Notes under the pieces: model-generated | What the model was told of the DNA's origin: nothing | Database searches by the model: none | The model's input: the letters and a program-made list of their open reading frames with translations, nothing else | NCBI GenBank assembly: GCA_964615445.1 | Contig: CAZTOK010000034.1 | Coordinates: 1 to 12,292 of the forward strand | DNA from: JALRBM01 sp964615445 | Lineage (GTDB): Bacteria > Patescibacteriota > Saccharimonadia > Saccharimonadales > Saccharimonadaceae | Direction of reading: 5' to 3' | DNA: 12,292 nucleotides | Shown here: positions 5,855 through 12,240 of the stretch, piece by piece | How the letters are laid out: each line of letters starts with the position of its first letter | How positions within the stretch are numbered: position 1 is the first letter of the stretch | Position numbers and translations under genes: made by a program

Positions 5855-8800
5855 TTACGTCTGCTTTATTTCGTATCTAATCTGCTCAAGCTCATCGTCA
5901 ATCTTTCCTAGGAAATACTTCTCAATAAAACTCCATCTTTTCTCGTCACTGTCGAGCATGGTAAAGAAGTATGTCATTAGATCGCAGGACTCCTCGTGCT
6001 TTTCATTCACCAGTCGGAGTGTTTGACTGCGATAATAATCATCATTGAGAATTCTTTCGATAGCATAAGGGCTGTTCACACGCACAAAGAACTCAGGGTT
6101 TGATCCTTCAGAAATCTTTGTATCTAATAGTTCTAACGATTCAAGGAATTGCGCCGCAATAACTTCAGGGCTTGCTAGTCCACTACGGGTATATCTGACC
6201 TCATTTCTTGCCGAATCGTTATTTAGCATATTCCTTACAGCTTTTTTGAGTATATAAATACGTTGCGCGAACGAATTGTTCTTAATGAAGAACATATCCT
6301 TTTGTGAATCATAATTTGTAAAACTATGATTATTAAATCCACTTAGTTCTATCTTGTGCAGTAAATACATTATCTGTGGGGCAACCATTTCCGCTATGTA
6401 TTTCTTCTCTATATTGGTTTTCTCAAGCAACATCTCAACAAGAGTTTCTATTCTAAAGTATTTGTTACTTTGCTGCAGATCGCCCAGTATGCCCTCAAGC
6501 ACACTGCAAAATTCGAAGAAGCTAGCTTTAACTGAACCAAAGTTATTAGTGCTTTCAATCTCAATGACAGTTTCCTTAAACATCATCTCACCGACCTTGA
6601 ATTTAAAATCTAGCTCATTAGTATAGAAGCGTCGCTTAAAGTCGCCGAAAGAGAAGTCCTTGTACTCTGATTCCCATAAAGACTTGAAGTCTAGTTCGTA
6701 AAGATCTCCTGGCATGTGGGTCGTGACGGGACCGTTTCGAACGCTAGAACCTACTATTTCTTCCAATTTTCTTGGTAGATTTCGTTTCTTAAAGAATTTT
6801 AATAGGTTAGCTTGTTCAAGCAGCGGTAGGAATTCGTCCTTGATCATAAAATTTGAACGCGTAAACATGCTTCTAGGCTTGAAGACAAGTGGTGTATAGT
6901 TTGAGCCACTACTAATATCAAAATCTTTTTTTATGATTAGCAGAGCGGTTTTAAGGTTAGAATCTATTTTGTCGGCATCAGACTCTTTTGAAGCAAATAC
7001 ATATGCGAATTCCTCCGGTGCTACTAAAAAGTTACGACGATCATATTTTCTGTACAGCTCGAGGATTTTTTGTAGAACACCCTTTATTTGATAATTCTTA
7101 ATTATGGACATACCATGTAATGCTTTTACATAGCGAAGATCTTCGTTGTAATAGTCAGTCGATGCAATTCCCGTCATGTCTGGCTTACGGGCTGCTCTAC
7201 CTATCTCCTGTACATAGTCGGTAACATTACCAGTTGGGGCAAAGTGGTACACATTCTTTATATCATTGATATCGATGCCCATCCCAAATGCTTTTGTGGC
7301 TAGTACAATATTTTTAGCTCCACTCTTTATGTCTCGCAATGTTTCATTTTTCTCTCCGGATCCCAAGCGTCCTGTGTAAAGTCCTACTTTGCTCTGGTCG
7401 GGCATTTTATGGAACAAATCTGAAACCTGACTCGTGTACGGCGTATAGACCAATGTTTTGTCACCATTCTTTGAAAGTTCGACTATAGATTCCACGGCAG
7501 TGTTTAGTTTTTCTTCCTGGTAGGCATGGTCTTTCTCGCGGTGGCGAATTTGAAAGCTGATATCATCACGCTTTACATCACCGATAAATTTTTCAGGAGT
7601 CATTTTCAGCGAGTCTAGAATGTCCTGGTACATGTTATCCTTACCGCTAAATGTTGCAGTTGCCGTAAATGTTGCAATCGGAAAACGGTGAGAATTCTTT
7701 TTGTTGCTTCTAAGCTTGTAAATAAAATCTCCGAGGTACCAATAATCTGGCCTGAAGCTTTTGCCCCATGTTGCTACAGTATGCGCTTCGTCAATTACCA
7801 TGAGTCCTATCTCACGATCTCCGATCAGATTCGTAATGTCGGTATTAGACAAAAGTGACTCTGGGGAAAGATATAGTATGGACACCGAGCCATCTTTTAC
7901 GCGCGCTAGCGTCTCTTCTTTTTCAGCAGGCGTATAACCTGAGTTAATCGTAGCCGCCTTATCCGTCATAGTTCTTATGTTAGCTACTTGGTCATCCATT
8001 AGGCCAATTAAGGGGGTAACTACTATCGTAAGTAAGTTATGTTTCTCTGCGAGATAAATTGCAGGGATCTGAAACATTACCGACTTACCAGAACCGGTCG
8101 GTGAAGTTACAAAAACATCTCTAAAAGATTCGTAGTTTCTGGCGAACTCGACATTCTTAACGATAGTATCAATAATTACCGATTGATTTAGGTTAATAAG
8201 AGTGGTGCCTTCGTAGGGGTCTTCGTAGAGTTTGATGTCGTAAAAGTCATAACTAGAATCTTTTCTTTGCAGTATCTTACGATATGCATCAATCTTATCT
8301 ACGGTCTCGCTTCCCGCACGTGGATCAAAACCACGGTACTTAATTTCGATGCCAAAGCCATCAAGCAGACTCAGCAAATGACTTACGTTCTGATTTCTAT
8401 TCAAATTTTCTCTTAGTACACTTATGCCAGAACTATGGCTCTCAAGAATATCCAAGACAATGCCAGATAATGACATAGGGTTAATCTCGTCTGGCAAATC
8501 AGTAATTTGATCAGGTTCTGTATCTAGCTTCTGGTTGCTTTCAAAGAAATCAGAGATATTTAACTGTTCTGCTGGAATTGCATCTACATCGTTGTATGCA
8601 ATGAACAACTGATCGTTTATTCGACCCATATCGCTATAAAAAGTTTGAATTAGATTGTCACTGTCATCATCAAACATCTGAGATTTATTAGCCAAATCGT
8701 CAGGACTCATTTCTACATCTGGATAATAAGCATTAAATAAATCATTGTTGATTATTACAATGCTGTAGCCGTTGATGCCTATGAGGCCGCTAAGTGCGCT

Positions 8801-9052
8801 GTCATGGAGCCACAACAGATCCTCTACGAAGCAGTAAATCGGTTGATTACCCGTAAGCTTAGATGTTATTTGTGCAATTTTTTCCGGTTCAGCCTTGGTG
8901 AGTGGCTTGGAATCGATAAGGTAACTACCGGACGGTATATCAAAGCTTTCAGAGAAAAAATTGAATCCTCGTAAAACATACAGCTTTTTCGATGAGACGA
9001 ACTGCTTGGAGATAACGGAAGAATATATTTCTTTTATAGTCATCTCAGCCAT
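5855..9052 (-). CDS. RecQ-like DEAH-box helicase with long N- and C-terminal extensions
   Basis: This 1065-residue protein has an SF2 core of RecQ type: Walker A SPTGSGKS (317-324), VTPLIGLMDDQV (345-356), DEAH (421-424), TATAT (463-467), ATKAFGMGIDI (585-595) and motif VI QEIGRAAR (615-622). Authentic RecQ is about 600 aa. Here about 300 residues precede the core, including an acidic stretch (about 113-190), and over 400 follow it. I recognise neither part. No RecQ zinc-binding cysteines or HRDC domain are apparent after the core. A perfect -10 TATAAT overlaps the first ATG and puts +1 one base before the fourth codon (ATG 9043), so translation may begin leaderless there. It is the first gene of a two-gene operon with the NERD-helicase. 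DNA unwinding is firm and the defence role is inferred. Confidence 0.88.
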   Translation of the reverse strand: MAEMTIKEIYSSVISKQFVSSKKLYVLRGFNFFSESFDIPSGSYLIDSKPLTKAEPEKIAQITSKLTGNQPIYCFVEDLLWLHDSALSGLIGINGYSIVIINNDLFNAYYPDVEMSPDDLANKSQMFDDDSDNLIQTFYSDMGRINDQLFIAYNDVDAIPAEQLNISDFFESNQKLDTEPDQITDLPDEINPMSLSGIVLDILESHSSGISVLRENLNRNQNVSHLLSLLDGFGIEIKYRGFDPRAGSETVDKIDAYRKILQRKDSSYDFYDIKLYEDPYEGTTLINLNQSVIIDTIVKNVEFARNYESFRDVFVTSPTGSGKSVMFQIPAIYLAEKHNLLTIVVTPLIGLMDDQVANIRTMTDKAATINSGYTPAEKEETLARVKDGSVSILYLSPESLLSNTDITNLIGDREIGLMVIDEAHTVATWGKSFRPDYWYLGDFIYKLRSNKKNSHRFPIATFTATATFSGKDNMYQDILDSLKMTPEKFIGDVKRDDISFQIRHREKDHAYQEEKLNTAVESIVELSKNGDKTLVYTPYTSQVSDLFHKMPDQSKVGLYTGRLGSGEKNETLRDIKSGAKNIVLATKAFGMGIDINDIKNVYHFAPTGNVTDYVQEIGRAARKPDMTGIASTDYYNEDLRYVKALHGMSIIKNYQIKGVLQKILELYRKYDRRNFLVAPEEFAYVFASKESDADKIDSNLKTALLIIKKDFDISSGSNYTPLVFKPRSMFTRSNFMIKDEFLPLLEQANLLKFFKKRNLPRKLEEIVGSSVRNGPVTTHMPGDLYELDFKSLWESEYKDFSFGDFKRRFYTNELDFKFKVGEMMFKETVIEIESTNNFGSVKASFFEFCSVLEGILGDLQQSNKYFRIETLVEMLLEKTNIEKKYIAEMVAPQIMYLLHKIELSGFNNHSFTNYDSQKDMFFIKNNSFAQRIYILKKAVRNMLNNDSARNEVRYTRSGLASPEVIAAQFLESLELLDTKISEGSNPEFFVRVNSPYAIERILNDDYYRSQTLRLVNEKHEESCDLMTYFFTMLDSDEKRWSFIEKYFLGKIDDELEQIRYEIKQT

Positions 9053-9078
9053 TATAACCCTGTTCGTAGGTGTTTTAA
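9051..9078 (-). promoter_or_regulatory. Promoter of the RecQ-like/NERD-helicase operon
   Basis: On the minus strand, TTAAAA (9078-9073) lies 16 bases before a perfect TATAAT (9056-9051). The predicted +1 is 9044, one base before the ATG at 9043 (Met4 of the longest frame). The -10 box overlaps the first ATG at 9052, so an mRNA from this promoter could not use that codon. Confidence 0.55.
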
Positions 9079-9145
9079 TACTAAAATGAGAAGTAGTGCT
9101 ACAATCAAGAGAGTCGTGCAGTCATGAGTTCAGAAATGTTCCATC

Positions 9146-9155
9146 GTCTGCAGAC
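9146..9155. repeat. 10-bp palindrome upstream of the helicase operon
   Basis: GTCTGCAGAC is a perfect 10-base palindrome in the 128-base gap between the SRAP gene and the RecQ-like gene, about 70 bases upstream of the helicase -35. It could be a regulator half-site pair. A short palindrome like this can also occur by chance. Confidence 0.25.
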
Positions 9156-9180
9156 TTTAATTCACAATTGAGCAGCACAC

Positions 9181-9894
9181 TCACCGAGAGTGTATGGGAG
9201 CAATGCGACCAGCATCGTTCCATTCGTACGCCTTCGCGTCACTGCTGACCTCATATATTACAAGTCCTTTGTCTTCGAGGGGATGTATGAAAGGCTCAAT
9301 GTCTTCACGCTTAACCCTTGATGGCTCTAGCCACTTTGGCTCATCCTCTGGATGTAAAATTACAGGCATCCTATCGTGAATAGCACTGGCTTCTTTATTG
9401 GGATCAGTTGTTATCAGGGTATATGTCTTCCATTCTTTGTCTTCAACATCTTTCCAAACATCGTAAAACCCTGCGAACGAAAAGATATCAAGTTGCTTAG
9501 GGTGAAAATAAAACTTTTGTTTAGGTAGCTTGGACTCTTTAGACGGCTTAGTCCACTCAAAGTATCCGGTTGCTGGCACTAGGGCTCTGCGTCTGTAAAT
9601 GCTACGCCACATGCCGCTTTCAAACACCTTGTCATCACGCGCGTTAAAGGTTGTGAACCCAATCTTTTCGTCTTTCTTCCACCAAGAGGGTATCAACCCC
9701 CACTTCATCATCTCTATTTGAGGTTTGCCGTCTTCAGACGAAGTGATAACAGGCATAGTGTGGCTTGGCTTAATGTCAAAGCTGTTAGGGATTCCCTTAG
9801 GCTCTTTGGCCAGATTGTAGCGTTTCTTTAACTCTCCAGATTTTACTTGGAGTGTGTACCTGCCGCAACCATCGTCATATTTCATATAAAACAT
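9181..9894 (-). CDS. SRAP-domain protein (YedK/HMCES family abasic-site DNA-protein crosslinker)
   Basis: This 237-residue protein has the family's conserved features: CGRYTL near the N terminus (nucleophilic Cys), MKWGLIPSWW, FNARDD, LVPATGYFEW (catalytic Glu) and IHDRMPVIL (catalytic His). Family members covalently trap abasic sites in single-stranded DNA and protect them. In YedK and HMCES the cysteine is residue 2 and its free amine is needed. Here it follows MFYMKYDDG, as Cys10, or Cys7 from the second ATG. An N-terminal peptide would have to be removed. The open frame runs up to 10080, but ATG 9894 is preferred. It sits exactly at +1 of a TACAAT -10 box, and the longer frame would overlap the divergent gene. 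It is divergent from the Y-polymerase operon. Confidence 0.93.
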   Translation of the reverse strand: MFYMKYDDGCGRYTLQVKSGELKKRYNLAKEPKGIPNSFDIKPSHTMPVITSSEDGKPQIEMMKWGLIPSWWKKDEKIGFTTFNARDDKVFESGMWRSIYRRRALVPATGYFEWTKPSKESKLPKQKFYFHPKQLDIFSFAGFYDVWKDVEDKEWKTYTLITTDPNKEASAIHDRMPVILHPEDEPKWLEPSRVKREDIEPFIHPLEDKGLVIYEVSSDAKAYEWNDAGRIAPIHSR

Positions 9895-9900
9895 ATCTCT

Positions 9901-9906
9901 ATTGTA
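9901..9906 (-). promoter_or_regulatory. -10 box for leaderless SRAP transcript
   Basis: TACAAT on the minus strand is followed by six bases (AGAGAT) and then ATG, so predicted +1 is the A of the start codon at 9894. The -35 is weak (TGTTTC at 17 bases). The box lies 15 bases from the oppositely oriented start of the 88-aa gene, so the two promoters must overlap. Confidence 0.5.
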
Positions 9907-9921
9907 AAGGAGGGCCTTGAA

Positions 9922-10188
9922 ATGAAACAGACAGTTGATGAAGAAGTTACTGTAGTGATGTACTACAGTTCGAAGAAACGAAAACTGATACCACATACTT
10001 TGGATTGGAAAAACCAGGTATATGCGCTCGGACCAGTTGATAACTACCACAGCTTTATGGAGGGCCAAGAACGGCAGCACATTTTCGAACTCTGTAATAA
10101 GGAGTGTACTCTATGGTTTAGGCTTCGGTTAGACAGCTTAAATCTGCACTGGATACTGGAGGCCATACATGATGGAAATGCAGATTAA
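9922..10188 (+). CDS. Small protein (88 aa) encoded with a Y-family polymerase
   Basis: The start at ATG 9922 is fixed by a strong Shine-Dalgarno sequence (AAGGAGG, 8 bases upstream). The frame is open further upstream to 9847, but that would run through the SRAP gene. The protein is compact and likely beta-rich: VTVVMYYSSKKRK, then LDWKNQVYALG, a HSFMEGQERQHIFEL segment, and LWFRLRLDSLNLHWILEAIHDG at the end. The pattern of Trp/Tyr strands followed by a short substrate-like strand suggests a small beta-barrel or SH3-like fold. I cannot name the family. Small accessory proteins are often encoded beside translesion polymerases. Its stop overlaps the polymerase start by 20 bases, so the two are probably translationally coupled. 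Confidence 0.8.
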   Translation: MKQTVDEEVTVVMYYSSKKRKLIPHTLDWKNQVYALGPVDNYHSFMEGQERQHIFELCNKECTLWFRLRLDSLNLHWILEAIHDGNAD

Positions 10189-11407
10189 CGACATTGACCC
10201 TTTGATAATGCACATTGACTTGAACTCTTGTTACGCAATCATTGAGCAGCAAGCTAATCGGTTGATTAGGAATAAGCCAGTCGGAGTGGCAGCATACACC
10301 ACATCTAGAGGTTTTATAATCGCTTCTTCGTATGAGGCTAAACGGCAAGGCATAAAGCTGATGAGAATTCAGGATGCCAAAGCAATAGACCCTAACATCA
10401 TTATCCTTGCACCTGACCCAGAGAAATACTTTGATGCGCACCGCCGTTTCAAAGCAGTACTAGAACGATACACAGACTTGGTTACGCCTAAGTCGATTGA
10501 TGAGTTTGTTGTGGACTTTCAAGGTTCTCAAGCAGTCAACAAAGGCCAAAGTCTTGTAGATGTTGGTTATCAAATCAAAGAGGATATAAAAAAATCATTG
10601 GGCGAATACGTAACTGTGAACATCGGTATTGCTCCTAACCGGTTCTTGGCTAAAGTAGCAGCCGGAATGGACAAGCCTGATGGATTAACAGTGATTAATG
10701 GTGAGGATATTCGGAATGTTTATGGACAACTCGACCTCGTTGATTTGCCAGGCATCAACTACCGTTACGAAAGACGTCTGAATCAAGGCGGTATCTTTAC
10801 ACCTTTAGAATTTATGGATGCTTCGGTCTTTAAGCTCAAGGGGGAGGTGTTTCAGAGCATTGTCGGATATTACTGGTATCTAAGGCTGAAAGGTCATGAA
10901 ATAGATGCTCAGCGATTCCCAATTAGGAGCTTTGGCAACGACTTTGCAATTCGAGAATGGACTTACGACAGAGAGCAAATATCTCGCTATATCATGAAGC
11001 TAGCAGAGAAAACTGGTCGCAGGCTCCGCAAGCATGACTATCAGGCACATGGAGTTTACCTGGGCCTGGCTTTTGACAATGGCGCATGGTGGGGCAAGAG
11101 TAAGAAGTCGAGCGCACCGATTTATTCAACACAAGAGATATACCTGCACATAATGCATTTGTTCAAGATGGTGTCGTTTCCCGCCAAGTGTTCACACGTT
11201 AATATTGCCGTCTTTAATGTTGCTCCAGCATCCCCGATTCAACTCGGATTATTTGACGGCACACGGCTAGACACTAAGTCTTTGGCGCGTGCTTCAGACA
11301 AAATTAATGACAGATATGGTGAGTTTACAGTTGTGCCTGCCCAAATGGCCAATATGAAGCACATAATCATTAAGCGAGTGCCGTTCGGCAGTGTTAGAGA
11401 CATCTAA
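10169..11407 (+). CDS. Y-family translesion DNA polymerase (UmuC/DinB type)
   Basis: This 412-residue protein has all the polymerase signatures. HIDLNSCYA carries the first metal-binding Asp (Asp17) and a Tyr22 in the steric-gate position as in UmuC. YEAKRQGI (55-62) and SIDEFVVD, with Asp111 and Glu112, complete the active site. GIAPNRFLAKVAAGMDKPDG (153-172) is the conserved palm segment. The LVDLPGI stretch (about 190-196) sits in the helix-hairpin-helix region. Near the C terminus QLGLF (358-362) matches the beta-clamp binding consensus. It copies past damaged bases with low fidelity. GGAGG lies 6 bases before ATG 10169, and a second ATG follows directly. Placed with the 88-aa gene and opposite the SRAP gene, it forms a DNA-damage tolerance module. 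No LexA-type box was seen. Confidence 0.95.
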   Translation: MMEMQINDIDPLIMHIDLNSCYAIIEQQANRLIRNKPVGVAAYTTSRGFIIASSYEAKRQGIKLMRIQDAKAIDPNIIILAPDPEKYFDAHRRFKAVLERYTDLVTPKSIDEFVVDFQGSQAVNKGQSLVDVGYQIKEDIKKSLGEYVTVNIGIAPNRFLAKVAAGMDKPDGLTVINGEDIRNVYGQLDLVDLPGINYRYERRLNQGGIFTPLEFMDASVFKLKGEVFQSIVGYYWYLRLKGHEIDAQRFPIRSFGNDFAIREWTYDREQISRYIMKLAEKTGRRLRKHDYQAHGVYLGLAFDNGAWWGKSKKSSAPIYSTQEIYLHIMHLFKMVSFPAKCSHVNIAVFNVAPASPIQLGLFDGTRLDTKSLARASDKINDRYGEFTVVPAQMANMKHIIIKRVPFGSVRDI

Positions 11408-11572
11408 CCCTTGCTACCTAAAGTTTCCCAAAATTAGAAAAAATTCTTGGTTCTAACCTATCATTACAGTCGAGACCAAAGCAGTACACCACCCCCCCAC
11501 CTATGTCCAAAACAAACTAGGGAGTACCATTAGGCTACGTGATCATGGTCGCTACCTCATCTGTTTACCGTG

Positions 11573-11601
11573 TTGCTTCAAGCTTTCCTAAACTGTAGAA
11601 T
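11573..11601 (+). promoter_or_regulatory. Outward promoter at the right end of the island
   Basis: TTGCTT (11573-11578), a 17-base spacer and TAGAAT (11596-11601) make a good sigma-70-type promoter with predicted +1 near 11608. It reads out of the island into tRNA-Thr(GGT), 38 bases downstream of +1, and then rpmG. The rest of the gap 11408-11572 shows no gene, hairpin terminator or RNA gene that I can support, only a run of seven C's. Confidence 0.7.
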
Positions 11602-11636
11602 AACTTCTGAGCAGCGTTCCAACTTCGTACAGTACG

Positions 11637-11644
11637 CTGCACCA
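11637..11644. other. Putative right attachment site (attR core)
   Basis: CTGCACCA repeats the 3' end of tRNA-Tyr in the same orientation. It ends one base before tRNA-Thr(GGT). Joining this copy to tRNA-Tyr would put the two tRNAs 1 base apart. That matches a compact ancestral tRNA cluster, in which the two tRNAs further left are 7 bases apart. Confidence 0.7.
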
Positions 11645-11645
11645 G

Positions 11646-11720
<75 letters not shown>

Positions 11721-11723
11721 TCA

Positions 11724-11752
11724 TTGATTAAATAACCTATATCTGTTAGAAT
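11724..11752 (+). promoter_or_regulatory. Promoter of rpmG
   Basis: TTGATT (11724-11729), a 17-base spacer and TAGAAT (11747-11752) give a near-consensus promoter. Predicted +1 is about 11759, leaving only about 3 bases before the rpmG ATG. The gene also lacks a Shine-Dalgarno sequence, so its mRNA from this promoter would be leaderless. Confidence 0.65.
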
Positions 11753-11761
11753 CGAGCGATT

Positions 11762-11965
11762 ATGGCGAAAAAAGGTGATAAGCGTAAGATAGTCGGCCTG
11801 GTTAGCGAAGATGGCGGCCACCGGCATTATTACACGATGAAAAACAGCGTAAATACCCCGGACAAGCTGCGCTTGCGTAAGTACGATCCAGTCACGCGCA
11901 AACATATTTGGTACGTCGAGACCAAAAAGAATCTCGGCCGCAACGAGGTTAAGGCCAAGAAGTAG
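11762..11965 (+). CDS. rpmG: 50S ribosomal protein L33
   Basis: The 67-residue protein has the L33 pattern: MAKKGDKRKIVGLVS, HYYTMKNSVNTPDKLRLRKYDP and VTRKHIWYVETKK. The two CxxC pairs of zinc-binding L33 are absent (SEDGG and DPVTR stand in their places). This is the cysteine-free form, as in E. coli. A lysine-rich tail (about 58-67) extends beyond the usual 50-55 residues. It binds 23S rRNA near the E site of the large subunit. It lies between tRNA-Thr and tRNA-Trp, a common bacterial arrangement near secE/nusG. Translation is probably leaderless. Confidence 0.95.
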   Translation: MAKKGDKRKIVGLVSEDGGHRHYYTMKNSVNTPDKLRLRKYDPVTRKHIWYVETKKNLGRNEVKAKK

Positions 11966-11992
11966 ACTACTTCGGCCACAAAAAGGTACAAT
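11963..11992 (+). promoter_or_regulatory. Possible promoter of tRNA-Trp
   Basis: TAGACT (11963-11968, overlapping the rpmG stop codon) lies 18 bases before TACAAT (11987-11992). Predicted +1 is near 11999, about 12 bases before the mature tRNA. A second TACAAT directly abuts the tRNA 5' end and is too close to start the transcript. Confidence 0.4.
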
Positions 11993-12010
11993 TAACTCCG
12001 TCCCTACAAT

Positions 12011-12087
12011 AGGGGTGTAGCTCAACTGGCTAGAGCGTCGGTCTCCAAAACCGAAGGTTGGGGGTTCAAGTCCCTCCACCCCTGCCA
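12011..12087 (+). tRNA. tRNA-Trp (anticodon CCA)
   Basis: The acceptor strands AGGGGTG and CACCCCT pair fully. The anticodon stem TCGGT/ACCGA holds the loop CTCCAAA with anticodon CCA. The T stem encloses TTCAAGT. Discriminator G, as for bacterial tRNA-Trp, and an encoded CCA close the gene. UGA is used as a stop by the neighbouring genes, consistent with a standard CCA-anticodon Trp tRNA. Confidence 0.97.
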
Positions 12088-12201
12088 TGATACGTGGTTC
12101 GATATTCGAGCGGTGCAGCAAGAATATATGCCGCGCCCAAGAGACATTCCGAAATCATAGCCTCCTGGCACGAAGCTATGTTCCGCGTGCCCCTGCCAGA
12201 A

Positions 12202-12230
12202 TTGCGCATAAACGGTAAGATTGTTATAGA
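12202..12230 (+). promoter_or_regulatory. Promoter of the right-edge gene
   Basis: TTGCGC (12202-12207), a 17-base spacer and TATAGA (12225-12230) place +1 near 12237, four bases before ATG 12241. The result is again an almost leaderless message. The rest of the gap 12088-12201 shows no gene or RNA that I can support. Confidence 0.5.
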
Positions 12231-12240
12231 ATATATAAAC

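Larger units (their letters stand above)
146..11644. mobile_element. Integrated genomic island (serine-integrase element, about 11.5 kb)
   Basis: The segment lies between two direct copies of CTGCACCA. One is the 3' end of tRNA-Tyr and the other ends one base before tRNA-Thr(GGT). It contains a large serine recombinase at the left boundary, a primase-helicase-type ATPase, two small or regulatory proteins, a two-helicase operon with a NERD nuclease domain, and a SRAP/Y-polymerase module. No capsid, terminase, portal, relaxase or type IV secretion gene is present. Size and content resemble a phage satellite or integrating plasmid rather than a prophage or a self-conjugative element. The boundaries are inferred from the repeat and from the tRNA order that is restored when the segment is removed. 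Confidence 0.75.

Noticed and set aside
9177..9193. Hairpin ACACTC-ACCGA-GAGTGT at the SRAP stop codon as a terminator.
   Set aside because: No T tract follows on either strand and the stem is only 6 bp.
9847..9921. Upstream part of the plus-strand frame before ATG 9922.
   Set aside because: It lies on top of the SRAP start and catalytic Cys codon. The strong AAGGAGG points to ATG 9922.
9895..10080. N-terminal extension of the SRAP reading frame up to ATG 10080 (62 extra residues).
   Set aside because: It would overlap the well-supported 88-aa gene on the other strand, has no ribosome binding site, and the hydrophobic extra residues match no SRAP feature. The promoter at 9901-9906 supports ATG 9894.
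195..11458. GTTCTAACC as a direct repeat (195-203 and 11450-11458) and TTTTCTAATT/AATTAGAAAA as an inverted repeat (204-213 and 11432-11441) near the island ends.
   Set aside because: The left copies are coding sequence of the recombinase. Short repeats of this size occur by chance, and serine integrases do not need arm sites.
12178..12240. Upstream in-frame ATG 12178 for the right-edge gene.
   Set aside because: The promoter inside this segment puts +1 at about 12237, and the residues before Met 12241 do not look like a conserved extension. It is kept only as an alternative.
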